A stretch of DNA of 5,568 nucleotides from Methanolinea sp. UBA477 (GTDB lineage Archaea; Halobacteriota; Methanomicrobia; Methanomicrobiales; Methanospirillaceae). The notes under the pieces are model-generated. The model had not been told where the DNA came from and did not search any database. It saw only the letters and a list, made by a program, of their open reading frames with translations. A program made the position numbers and the translations under genes. Numbering within the stretch: position 1 is the first letter of the stretch; the number at the start of each line of letters is the position of its first letter. This document shows, in pieces, positions 1 to 5,568 of the stretch. The stretch covers positions 1 through 5,568 of the forward strand of contig DAWO01000035.1 in the NCBI GenBank assembly GCA_002509485.1. The letters run 5' to 3'.

Positions 1-38
1 TATTTATTGACGTGTTGCAGGTGGATGCGTGGTGAAGG

Positions 39-74
39 ACAAAAAAAGCGCACTGGACGGATTTTTTTGTTTTT
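39..74. terminator. A7/T7 inverted repeat, candidate two-way terminator
   Basis: ACAAAAAAA (39-47) and TTTTTTTGT (62-70) form a perfect 9-bp inverted repeat around a 14-nt GC-rich loop. A further T4 follows at 71-74. Each strand ends the structure in a run of T, which is the main archaeal termination signal. It could end a plus-strand gene from outside the window, or act as a backup for minus-strand transcription from the DUF3089 operon. The stem is A/T only, so the T-run rather than the hairpin would be the working part. Confidence 0.35.
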
Positions 75-264
75 CCCTGATATATGCATTTTCAGGTCTG
101 AACAGGACCGGCACACCTGTTCTGCCCTGCGATTGGATAAGCCTTACAGCAGGGTTTCGTCGTATCCAAAATCCAACGGTCAATACCTTGATGAGGTGAA
201 AAGGCCAAATCCAATCCCCCGGTTTCTGTTACGAAACGGTTAACAGGTACTGTATGCAATCCAA

Positions 265-296
265 TCCGGGCGATCCATGAATGCCGGACTTTTTTT
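265..296 (+). terminator. Weak hairpin plus T7 on the plus strand
   Basis: TCCGG (265-269) can pair with CCGGA (284-288) across a 14-nt loop, followed after one C by seven T (290-296). It has the form of an intrinsic terminator, but the stem is short, the loop long, and no plus-strand gene is visible upstream in the window. It may be chance. Confidence 0.2.
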
Positions 297-339
297 GGGA
301 AGGCCTCGTATGAAGAATCCTGCCACAGGTTGCTCCTGG

Positions 340-363
340 AAAAGGGACGGAAGAGATCGTCCC
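340..363 (-). terminator. Candidate terminator of the DUF3089 operon
   Basis: GGGACG (344-349) and CGTCCC (358-363) form a perfect 6-bp, mostly G/C hairpin with an 8-nt loop. Read on the minus strand it begins about 34 nt after the stop codon of the downstream DUF3089 gene and is followed directly by four T (340-343 complement). Position, strand and form all fit the end of this operon, although archaeal termination depends more on the T-run, which is short here. Confidence 0.4.
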
Positions 364-397
364 GATCATACGAAAACTGCATCCGGTGAAGCCAGCC

Positions 398-1426
398 CTA
401 TTTCGAAAAATACGAACGAATGCGGTCTTCGACATTTTTTCGGAGGTTCCCGTAGAAGATAGCATAGTCGTACATGTGATACACGCCTTCGGGAAACGTG
501 ACGCTCGTCGCCGGCAGTTCTTCGGGATGTGAGACATCCGTGATCACCAGAGCGTTTTTTACAACCCGGGCCGCTGCAAAGTTCGGGTACCTGGCCGGGT
601 GTTCCGGATCACCGTGCCTGAAGAAGACCGCTTCGCGATTGGCTGACGCAGGCGCAAACTCCGTGTCGGCCTTCCAGGTCAGCGGGTTGACCACGAAGGA
701 TCCCGGCCGGACGGTCTGGGCTTCCTTCTCCTTCCCTTCTTCGTCCGATATCGTGTTGTATGTGATGAAACAGCCCGTATCAGTCGCTTCCCTGGCGATC
801 CTTATCAGGGGATTCGCGTCGAGATCCGGTTGCGTGACAGAATACCCGATGACGTAGGCCGCAACGAGCCGTTCCAGCGAGGCAGGATCGCCGAAGAGGA
901 GTTCTCCGGCCTTCGCAAGCTCCACGACCCTGACCGAACCCTGGCTGTGGGCGGCCAGGATGACCCCCCGCTCTCCCCTGTTGAAGTGCTCCAGGAAGTA
1001 CCGGAAGGCGGAGACGAGGTCGCTTTGCCCCAGCTCGAAGATCGGTCTTGCACCGCTAAGCATCAGCGGGTTGATCAAGACGTTGTTCTGCCGGTAATAC
1101 GGTGCATAGATGTTTGCCAGTCCGTCGAATATGCTCGCCTGCTCAACCAGGGTCCAGGCCGCCTTCTCCCGAAGACCGGTATCGCGGGTATTCATGAGAT
1201 AGGTCGAGTTGTCGGAAAGAACGGTCGGGTAGACCCTGAAGACGTCCACGGGCTGATTTTTGGAGCTGAAGTGCCCGGGCAGGGCGACCCAGCTCTCCGG
1301 GTCCGAATAGTCTGGAGCGTCAGGCACGTCGCTGTCGGGATCGAAAGGAGGGAGTGTTTCCGGGACACCTAACTCCATCCCTCGCAGGTCCTCTAGGGCC
1401 ATGCTATCGGTCTGGACTCCCGTCAT
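398..1426 (-). CDS. DUF3089-family alpha/beta hydrolase, no signal peptide
   Basis: Predicted serine hydrolase of the uncharacterised DUF3089 family (alpha/beta-hydrolase clan); the substrate is unknown. Reading from the ATG at 1426 gives 342 residues. Family landmarks run in order: VDVFRVYPTV (60-69), ANIYAPYYRQ (104-113), nucleophile elbow AHSQG with Ser161, RLVAAYVIGY (186-195), NPLTW (247-251), and a C-terminal YHMYDYAIFY (316-325) whose His317 is the likely catalytic His. The acid is uncertain; Asp216 in the TDTG segment is one candidate. The nucleophile motif starts with Ala where the paralogue has Gly. The N-terminus is acidic and Pro-rich with no hydrophobic segment, so the protein should stay in the cytoplasm. 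The chosen start overlaps the stop of the upstream paralogue as ATGA (1423-1426), suggesting translational coupling; its own ribosome binding site is weak. ATG at 1402 or 1378 are alternatives that would not affect the domain. Confidence 0.85.
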   Translation of the reverse strand: MTGVQTDSMALEDLRGMELGVPETLPPFDPDSDVPDAPDYSDPESWVALPGHFSSKNQPVDVFRVYPTVLSDNSTYLMNTRDTGLREKAAWTLVEQASIFDGLANIYAPYYRQNNVLINPLMLSGARPIFELGQSDLVSAFRYFLEHFNRGERGVILAAHSQGSVRVVELAKAGELLFGDPASLERLVAAYVIGYSVTQPDLDANPLIRIAREATDTGCFITYNTISDEEGKEKEAQTVRPGSFVVNPLTWKADTEFAPASANREAVFFRHGDPEHPARYPNFAAARVVKNALVITDVSHPEELPATSVTFPEGVYHMYDYAIFYGNLRKNVEDRIRSYFSK

Positions 1427-2475
1427 GGATTCGAACTTGGCGCCTGGTTCAGATATGCATCGATTCTCGTGCCGACGTTCTTCTCCAGGTTCCTGTACCA
1501 GAATGCGTAATCGTAGCGGTGGTACACGCCTTCGGAGTATGGGCCGATATCGAGGTCTTCACCCTCGGGAATCGTCGTCGTGAGCGCTCCGGTCTCCAGG
1601 TCAATCTGTGCGTCGCAGTAGTTGTCCACTTCCCGGAGGAACTCTCCGGTCGAGTCATTGTAGAACCGTGCACCCAGGTTCTCCGAGGCGGGAGCGTAGG
1701 TGTCATCGGTCTTCCAGTTGAGCGGATTGATGCAGTGCGCTCCGGCCATCAGCATGGGACCGCCCGAGGAGGTCTTCGACTGCGTGTTGTAGGTGACCAC
1801 GACTCCTGTATCGTCGGCTCCTTCTGCCACGGTGAGCCCGGCTGCCTCGAGATCGGCGTCAGTGACCGTGTACCCGATGAGATAGGCGGCAACCAGGCGA
1901 TTTCGGAGGTCTTCGTCGTCGCCGAACCGGTTTTTCATGAGTTCGATGAGTGCCATCGTTCCCTGGCTGTGGCCTGCGATGATGAACGGGCGGCCCTCGT
2001 TGAGATTGGTGATGTAGTAGTCGAAGGCGTCCTTGACGTCGACCGCACCGCGCTTGAACTCTTCAGTATCGGTTGCAAGGGAACCCTGGGTCACCGCGAC
2101 CCCTGTCGACATCTGCCTGTAGTAGGGAGCGAACACGTTGGCACGTGATGCAAAAACACTTGCCTGTGCCTCCAGCATGCCCTGTGCGAGCAGACGTTCC
2201 GACTCATTCGTAATATCCATGAAACCGTCCGGGCTGCTGCTGACCGTCGGGTAGACATAGAACACGTCGACCTCCTCTTCAATGGACGGAAGGGAAAGCC
2301 AGTAATACGAATCCTGGTAATCAGGTTCCTGGCTGTGACCGGCAACGCCTGTCGGGATTGTGTCCCCGTTTCCGGCGGCCGGTATCTCCTCGTTTACGCA
2401 GCCGGAAACGAAGATAAAACTGGCTCCGATGATAAGAAGGAGGCAGAACAGAGTGGAGGTAAGTTTTGGCATCAT
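1423..2475 (-). CDS. DUF3089-family alpha/beta hydrolase, predicted lipoprotein
   Basis: Predicted exported serine hydrolase of the DUF3089 family, 350 residues from the ATG at 2475. Residues 5-25 are a hydrophobic signal ending in a lipobox VSGC, with Cys26 the expected lipidation site, so the enzyme is probably anchored on the outer face of the membrane. A short Gly/Pro-containing linker follows. Domain landmarks: VDVFYVYPTV (69-78), ANVFAPYYRQ (112-121), nucleophile elbow GHSQG with Ser170, RLVAAYLIGY (193-202), DDTG (221-224), CINPLNW (248-254) and YHRYDYAFWY (318-327) with His319 as likely catalytic His. Cys248 and Cys287 are the only Cys of the mature domain besides Cys26 and could form a disulfide. 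The start is supported by a GGAG six bases upstream and by the signal peptide. The frame is open 44 codons further, to 2607, but that extension would bury the signal. ATG at 2472 is equally possible. First gene of the pair; substrate unknown. Confidence 0.88.
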   Translation of the reverse strand: MMPKLTSTLFCLLLIIGASFIFVSGCVNEEIPAAGNGDTIPTGVAGHSQEPDYQDSYYWLSLPSIEEEVDVFYVYPTVSSSPDGFMDITNESERLLAQGMLEAQASVFASRANVFAPYYRQMSTGVAVTQGSLATDTEEFKRGAVDVKDAFDYYITNLNEGRPFIIAGHSQGTMALIELMKNRFGDDEDLRNRLVAAYLIGYTVTDADLEAAGLTVAEGADDTGVVVTYNTQSKTSSGGPMLMAGAHCINPLNWKTDDTYAPASENLGARFYNDSTGEFLREVDNYCDAQIDLETGALTTTIPEGEDLDIGPYSEGVYHRYDYAFWYRNLEKNVGTRIDAYLNQAPSSNP

Positions 2476-2640
2476 AGAACACTCCGGTATATCTGGCATA
2501 TGGTGGGGCATCATCATCCTTAACAGTACGTAAACAGGCTGTGACCGGGAGGGGCGTTCCAATGACGGTTGAGGGCATGTCGCTCTTTCCAGGCGATAAA
2601 ACAACATTCTTTTTCATGCATCGAAAAAATACCAGTACGC
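2476..2640. promoter_or_regulatory. Divergent promoter region between hydrolase operon and MFS pump
   Basis: The 165-bp gap between the two divergently read coding regions must hold promoters for both. For the plus strand, an A/T-rich GATAAAAC (2595-2602) sits about 40 nt before the pump ATG and would place a start site near 2622-2626, giving a very short leader. For the minus strand, GTTTACGTAC (complement of about 2527-2536) is the best TATA-like sequence. Neither matches TTTATATA closely, so both assignments are tentative. I see no clear operator palindrome. Confidence 0.35.
2482..2485 (-). promoter_or_regulatory. Ribosome binding site of the lipoprotein hydrolase
   Basis: GGAG on the minus strand lies 6 nt before the ATG at 2475 and 9 nt before the ATG at 2472. 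It decides the start over the upstream in-frame codons, which would place a Met-rich, non-signal extension before the lipoprotein signal. Confidence 0.65.
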
Positions 2641-2669
2641 ATGGGTGCCTCTCCAGAATCGGGCCGTAA
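2562..2669 (+). CDS. Possible 35-codon leader ORF overlapping the pump start
   Basis: An ATG at 2562 stands 7 nt after GGGAGGGG (2547-2554), by far the strongest Shine-Dalgarno-like sequence on the plus strand in this gap. The frame runs to TAA at 2667-2669 and so passes over the pump ATG at 2641 in a different frame. The peptide has no recognisable domain; it contains a short aromatic patch (TTFFF). It could be a leader peptide that affects translation of the pump, or a chance ORF with a chance purine run. If transcription starts near 2624 it would not be translated at all. Confidence 0.25.
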   Translation: MTVEGMSLFPGDKTTFFFMHRKNTSTHGCLSRIGP

Positions 2670-4134
2670 AAAAAGCTATGTACTGTTTCTCGTATCCGTC
2701 TCGCTCGCCATCTTCATGGCATCGCTTGACGGGACCATCGTGAATATCGCACTCCCCACCATATCAGAATCGTTCAACATATCGACGACCACCGTCTCCT
2801 GGGTGGCGACAGCATATCTCATCGCCATGGCGGGTTGCGTGATCATCTTCGGCAAGATCTCTGATCTCATCGGTTTCAAGAGGATCTTTGTCACCGGGTT
2901 TGCGATCTTTACCATCGGATCGTTCATGTGCGGCCTGTTGCCGGACATGTTCGGATCCTTCGATCTCCTCATCGTATCGCGTGTCTTCCAGGCGCTTGGG
3001 GGCGCAATGATGACTGCGATCGCACCGGCAATGGTCACCGAGTACATCCCGCTCGACCAGAAGGGAAAAGCCATGGGGATCGTCATCACGATCGCTGCGC
3101 TCGGGACAGCGATCGGTCCGACCGTCGGGGGTCTCCTCACCGATTACCTCTCCTGGCACTGGATTTTCTTCATCAACGTGCCGATTGGCATATGTGCAAT
3201 CCTCCTCGGCCTGCGCGTCGTCCCGAAGGACAGCCGTGTCGGAAACCTCACCGGCTTTGACTACCGGGGCGGCGTCCTCATCTTCGTCGGGCTCGCAACA
3301 CTCATCTTCGCCATCACCGAGGGCCTCACGCTCGGGTGGACGTCGCTTCCCATCATCGCCGCCCTCGTTGTTGCAGCAGCCTCCCTCTCCTACCTTGTGT
3401 ACCACGAACGAAGGGTTCCGGACCCACTCCTCGAACTCCGGCTCTTCTCGAACAAGAACTTCCTGTTTGCAAACCTCGCGATGTGCCTGCTCTTCTTCAG
3501 TTTCGGTGGGATCAACTACCTCTTCCCGTTCTATTTCGAGTACGTGCACGGTTTCTCGTCCGCTTCCGCAGGGATCATCATGACGACCCTGTCCTTTGCG
3601 ATGATGGTCTCAGGGGTTGCCGCAGGCGTGCTCTTCAACCGCGTCGGTGGGAGAAAGATGAGCATCGTCGCAAGCCTTGTTATCGTTCTCGGCTACTTCA
3701 TGCTGACCACGCTTCGGGTGGACTCAACGCTCGGGCAGATCATCGGGACCCTGTTCCTGATAGGGTTCGGGTTCGGCCTCCTGGTCACCCCGGTCACCAA
3801 CATGATCATGAACTCGGTTGGAAAGACCTACCAGGGCATGGTCTCGAGCCTCACCACGCTCGAGCGGTTCGCGCCGATGCCGCTCGGGATCGCCTGCTTC
3901 AACCTGGCGCTCCTGTGGGGAATGTCAACGGTCGCAAACCGCCGGCACGTGACCACGGCCGCACCCGTGGACATCCAGGTCCAGGTGCTCAACGCCGGGT
4001 TCGATATCGCATTTTTGGGGGCGCTCATAGCCGGGATAATCATCCTTGGTCTCGTTCTGCTGACGAAGCTTGAGATTCACCCGGACTACCTTGGCCAGGA
4101 GGAGCAGGAAGAGGTCCCGATGGGGATGATGTGA
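2641..4134 (+). CDS. DHA2-family (EmrB/QacA type) MFS drug:H+ antiporter, 14 helices
   Basis: Inner-membrane efflux pump of the major facilitator superfamily, 497 residues, the usual length for the 14-helix DHA2 group. Members export toxic or amphiphilic compounds by proton antiport; the substrate here cannot be read from sequence. Visible signatures: helix 1 with LDGTIVNIALPTI (29-41, motif D1, Asp30 in the membrane), motif A GKISDLIGFKR (71-81), helix 4 with Arg114 in SRVFQALGG, and antiporter motif C around ALGTAIGPTVGG (153-164), which marks efflux rather than uptake. A second motif-A-like loop, FNRVGGRK, lies at 332-339, before the second half of the helices. The tail is acidic and ends in several Met. 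I chose ATG 2641 because the basic, short N-terminus before helix 1 matches the family; the frame is open back to a TTG at 2569 but that extension is not family-like. No ribosome binding site precedes 2641, so translation may be leaderless or coupled. Strong GC-rich codon use. Confidence 0.93.
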   Translation: MGASPESGRKKSYVLFLVSVSLAIFMASLDGTIVNIALPTISESFNISTTTVSWVATAYLIAMAGCVIIFGKISDLIGFKRIFVTGFAIFTIGSFMCGLLPDMFGSFDLLIVSRVFQALGGAMMTAIAPAMVTEYIPLDQKGKAMGIVITIAALGTAIGPTVGGLLTDYLSWHWIFFINVPIGICAILLGLRVVPKDSRVGNLTGFDYRGGVLIFVGLATLIFAITEGLTLGWTSLPIIAALVVAAASLSYLVYHERRVPDPLLELRLFSNKNFLFANLAMCLLFFSFGGINYLFPFYFEYVHGFSSASAGIIMTTLSFAMMVSGVAAGVLFNRVGGRKMSIVASLVIVLGYFMLTTLRVDSTLGQIIGTLFLIGFGFGLLVTPVTNMIMNSVGKTYQGMVSSLTTLERFAPMPLGIACFNLALLWGMSTVANRRHVTTAAPVDIQVQVLNAGFDIAFLGALIAGIIILGLVLLTKLEIHPDYLGQEEQEEVPMGMM

Positions 4135-4247
4135 GGGCGCCCGACAGGAACTAGGGGTACAAAATATATTTGAAGCCGGTAGGGTGCAATGTCCCGTCCG
4201 GTTTTCAGTTCCCGGCGTTTCTGGGATACCAGTGGAACTGTATGCGT

Positions 4248-4255
4248 TTTATATA
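4248..4255 (+). promoter_or_regulatory. TATA-like box without an obvious gene
   Basis: TTTATATA matches the archaeal TATA consensus exactly and is the best match in the window. Read on the plus strand it would start a transcript near 4275-4280, running antisense to the anchored-protein gene. On the minus strand the same site reads TATATAAA, pointing into the 3' end of the pump. No protein-coding gene is placed for it in either direction, so it may drive a non-coding or antisense RNA or be a chance match. Confidence 0.3.
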
Positions 4256-4292
4256 CCGGTAAACAATGCAGATACAGGTGACGGATCCCGCA

Positions 4293-4312
4293 TTTCCGGC
4301 GCTATCCGGAAA
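4293..4312 (-). terminator. Perfect 7-bp hairpin just after the anchored-protein stop
   Basis: TTTCCGG (4293-4299) and CCGGAAA (4306-4312) are exact inverted copies around a 6-nt loop. On the minus strand the stem begins 8 nt after the TAG of the anchored-protein gene. T5 lies at its upstream foot and no T-run follows it, so it may stabilise or mark the 3' end of the mRNA rather than be a classic terminator. Confidence 0.3.
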
Positions 4313-4320
4313 AATGGGTG

Positions 4321-4848
4321 CTAATTAATATGAACGAGGTCCGAACGCGTAAATACTACCGGTATGTCATGTATCCCCTGCGCCCTTCCATGATAGTCGA
4401 TGATTCGGTAGATCTCGTCGGTTGTTGCATAATCCACAGGCCGTTTATCATATAAAAATACCTCGATATAGTTCAGGTAACAGATCCCATACCCGTGGAC
4501 CGGACCCTCAGGATACAAATAAGGCTGAAGGTCTTTTCCCGCTGCTTTCGTAACGGCCGAAAGTCTATCCACCGATTTCTCGCGAGCTTCTGTCTCCTCT
4601 ATCTTTTCAGTTTTGCCGTAGACTGCGTAAATGTTACATGAAGACAGGAACTCCATGTCCTTCTCATCGGTATTGGGGATCAGCTCCGATATTGTTGTCC
4701 TCTTTTCAGAAATATCCAATTCTTCAGGCGCTTTATCAAAGGCGGTACATGTACTCGCGGCGATTGCTATGGCGACCACAATCCCGATGAGAGAAACGGA
4801 AAAGAGGATGATTTTCCTCCTCTCCGTTTTTCCATTAATTCGACTCAT
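4321..4848 (-). CDS. Membrane-anchored protein resembling the pro-region of the adjacent protease
   Basis: A 175-residue protein that I cannot assign to a named family. Basic start (residues 1-12), then one hydrophobic segment (about 13-33) that is either a signal peptide or a membrane anchor; the following ASTC is not a good lipobox. The rest should lie outside the cell: a charged, probably helical part (37-105), then a C-terminal region with GYGICYLNYIEVFLYD (119-134) and IYRIIDYHGRAQGIHDIPVVF (146-166). The last part aligns with the segment before the protease domain encoded just upstream, 13 of 28 residues identical. So it appears to be a free-standing pro-region without a catalytic domain. 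Inhibitor, folding helper or duplication remnant are all possible. Start: ATG at 4848 has GGAG 10 nt upstream and gives a clean basic-plus-hydrophobic N-terminus; a TTG at 4872 overlapping the protease stop is the less likely alternative. After the stop the frame stays open about 23 codons but shows no protease motif. Confidence 0.75.
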   Translation of the reverse strand: MSRINGKTERRKIILFSVSLIGIVVAIAIAASTCTAFDKAPEELDISEKRTTISELIPNTDEKDMEFLSSCNIYAVYGKTEKIEETEAREKSVDRLSAVTKAAGKDLQPYLYPEGPVHGYGICYLNYIEVFLYDKRPVDYATTDEIYRIIDYHGRAQGIHDIPVVFTRSDLVHIN

Positions 4849-4858
4849 ATATACAACT

Positions 4859-4862
4859 CTCC
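4859..4862 (-). promoter_or_regulatory. Ribosome binding site of the anchored protein
   Basis: GGAG on the minus strand (within GGAGAG) stands 10 nt before the ATG at 4848, inside the 20-nt gap after the protease stop. It supports the ATG over the TTG at 4872 and indicates that the two genes share one mRNA. Confidence 0.55.
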
Positions 4863-4868
4863 GCCAAA

Positions 4869-5568
4869 TCAATACAGTATTGTAACATCCAGTTCACTAT
4901 GTACATGATCTATTGGGGAAAAGAATGAGCCCAAATCAGAGTTTCCCCAGTGGATTCCGCCCATTAACAACTCGTTAGATGCACCCTGATTATACCAATA
5001 TACCGGGGCCCCACTATCTCTATCTGCTGACGAATATGATGCAATACTCTGATCATAGAGGTAATAACCATAAAATGTATGATATACTGCCACACCTCTA
5101 CGAATCACCACTCCAGATGACTGAGTCGCGATACCGGACATATATACATCATAATCGGTGAATGGGTTACAATAATCTTCAACAGCAACAATATTTCCCG
5201 AAATATCCATAATAGTTGCTTCAACATTATCAAATGGCACGAATGCGGCATCTGCATAGTATACTCCGGCATCGCTTGCAGTTCCAGCATATGAACTGAT
5301 CAATGGCTGATACACATCAAGACCAATGATGTCGGGGATGTGGCCTGTGATAACATATCCTTTTTGTTGGTCGCTATCCCTCTCCGCTGCAAAACCAATT
5401 GTTGATAGATAATATCCGACACCATCTGAAGCCTGTACCTGAACTCCTCCGATTATTGGACGAAATGTATCATCCCGGTCAATATTCGGTTTTACAAGTG
5501 ACGAGCTGATGAAAATTACCGGAATGTTATCGATTTCTATCATTTTGCCGTGTTCATCAAAAATCTGA
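4869..5568 (-). CDS. S1-type (chymotrypsin/streptogrisin-like) serine protease, N-terminus outside window
   Basis: Predicted secreted trypsin-fold protease; target unknown. The frame is open to the window edge, so the start and any signal peptide lie outside. The first in-frame ATG (5543) falls inside a region conserved with the neighbouring anchored protein and is unlikely to be the start. Numbering from that Met: domain entry RPIIGGVQV (28-36), catalytic His68 in VITGHIP, Asp98 in YADAAFVPFD, GIATQSSGVV (137-146) as in streptogrisin-type enzymes, Ser177 in DRDSGAPVYW, and the substrate-binding strand GGIHWG (195-200). The family's usual first Gly of GDSG is Arg175 here, and the Cys that often follows the catalytic His is Ile69. 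The enzyme ends at 4869, 20 nt before the anchored-protein gene, probably in one operon with the promoter right of the window. Base composition is clearly more AT-rich than the pump gene. Triad order and spacing make the fold assignment solid; activity is less certain. Confidence 0.85.
   Translation of the reverse strand, partial: QIFDEHGKMIEIDNIPVIFISSSLVKPNIDRDDTFRPIIGGVQVQASDGVGYYLSTIGFAAERDSDQQKGYVITGHIPDIIGLDVYQPLISSYAGTASDAGVYYADAAFVPFDNVEATIMDISGNIVAVEDYCNPFTDYDVYMSGIATQSSGVVIRRGVAVYHTFYGYYLYDQSIASYSSADRDSGAPVYWYNQGASNELLMGGIHWGNSDLGSFFSPIDHVHSELDVTILY

Larger units (their letters stand above)
1..397. other. Non-coding stretch downstream of the DUF3089 pair
   Basis: I see no convincing gene here. 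The open frames on both strands (for example plus 7-243 and minus 92-382) give low-complexity, Arg/Pro-rich translations with no domain, no hydrophobic core pattern and no good ribosome binding site. The stretch does contain three possible transcript-ending structures, listed separately, and a 10-bp direct repeat AATCCAATCC at 208-217 and 258-267 of unknown meaning. It probably holds the 3' untranslated region of the DUF3089 operon and perhaps the end of a plus-strand gene lying left of the window. Confidence 0.5.
4135..4320. other. Convergent intergenic gap between the pump and the anchored protein
   Basis: Both flanking genes end here. I see no gene. An 8-bp palindrome GGGCGCCC (4135-4142) follows the pump stop directly. 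A/T palindrome AAATATATTT lies at 4162-4171, and a 6-bp stem with one G-T pair (4210-4215 with 4221-4226) follows. No long T-run marks the end of the pump transcript. The TATA-like box and the stronger hairpin are listed separately. Confidence 0.4.

Noticed and set aside
7..243. Plus-strand ORF of 78 codons near the left end
   Set aside because: It runs through the A7/T7 inverted repeat, has no ribosome binding site, and its translation shows no domain-like pattern.
208..267. Direct repeat AATCCAATCC, two copies 50 bp apart
   Set aside because: Only two short copies, no third unit or regular spacing, so neither a CRISPR array nor a mobile-element end can be claimed.
92..382. Minus-strand ORF of 96 codons downstream of the hydrolase pair
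   Set aside because: It spans the candidate operon terminator, and its product resembles no family I know; composition looks like translated non-coding DNA.
830..2148. Long plus-strand frames opposite the two DUF3089 genes
   Set aside because: They are mirror frames of GC-rich coding sequence; the minus-strand products carry full family motifs and good starts.
2764..3549. 261-codon minus-strand frame opposite the pump gene
   Set aside because: Its product is extremely rich in Glu, Asp and Arg, as expected from the complement of hydrophobic membrane-helix codons; the plus-strand pump is certain.
4250..4320. Remnant of a second protease domain after the anchored-protein stop
   Set aside because: The frame stays open about 23 codons past the TAG, but no residue pattern of the protease entry (RPIIGG) or the His motif can be seen, so a simple nonsense truncation is not supported.
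4330..4460. Short plus-strand ORF after the TATA-like box
   Set aside because: It lies wholly antisense to the anchored-protein gene, has no close ribosome binding site, and its product has no recognisable feature.

Overview
The window looks archaeal, most likely a methanogen of the Methanomicrobiales type. This rests on GGAG-type ribosome binding sites, archaeal TATA-like boxes, DUF3089 hydrolases next to a DHA2 efflux pump, and a secreted S1-type protease whose pro-region style I associate with methanogen genomes. The lineage is an inference; there is no rRNA or methanogenesis gene here to fix it.

Layout. Positions 1-397 carry no convincing gene, only hairpin/T-run structures that could end transcripts. 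Positions 398-2475 (minus strand) hold two tandem, ATGA-overlapping paralogues of the DUF3089 alpha/beta-hydrolase family. The upstream copy is a predicted lipoprotein; the downstream copy has no signal peptide. A 165-bp divergent promoter region (2476-2640) separates them from a plus-strand 14-helix drug:H+ antiporter (2641-4134). A 35-codon ORF with a strong Shine-Dalgarno-like sequence overlaps the start of the pump gene, which itself lacks a recognisable ribosome binding site. Positions 4135-4320 are non-coding, with a clear TATA-like box and a perfect 7-bp hairpin. Positions 4321-5568 (minus strand) are visibly more AT-rich. They hold a small membrane-anchored protein and, 20 bp upstream of it in the same direction, a chymotrypsin-fold serine protease that runs off the right edge.

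The most interesting point is in this last pair. The C-terminal end of the small anchored protein aligns with the segment just before the protease domain of its neighbour (13 of 28 residues identical by eye). The small gene therefore looks like a free-standing copy of the protease pro-region without the catalytic domain. It could be an inhibitor, a folding helper, or the remains of a duplication. The protease also has Arg where the GDSG motif normally has its first Gly.

The DUF3089 pair shows a second pattern: the exported copy has two Cys in its mature domain that could form a disulfide, and the copy without a signal peptide has lost both. That fits a duplication followed by a split in location. 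How the hydrolases relate to the pump is not shown by the sequence beyond the shared divergent promoter region.
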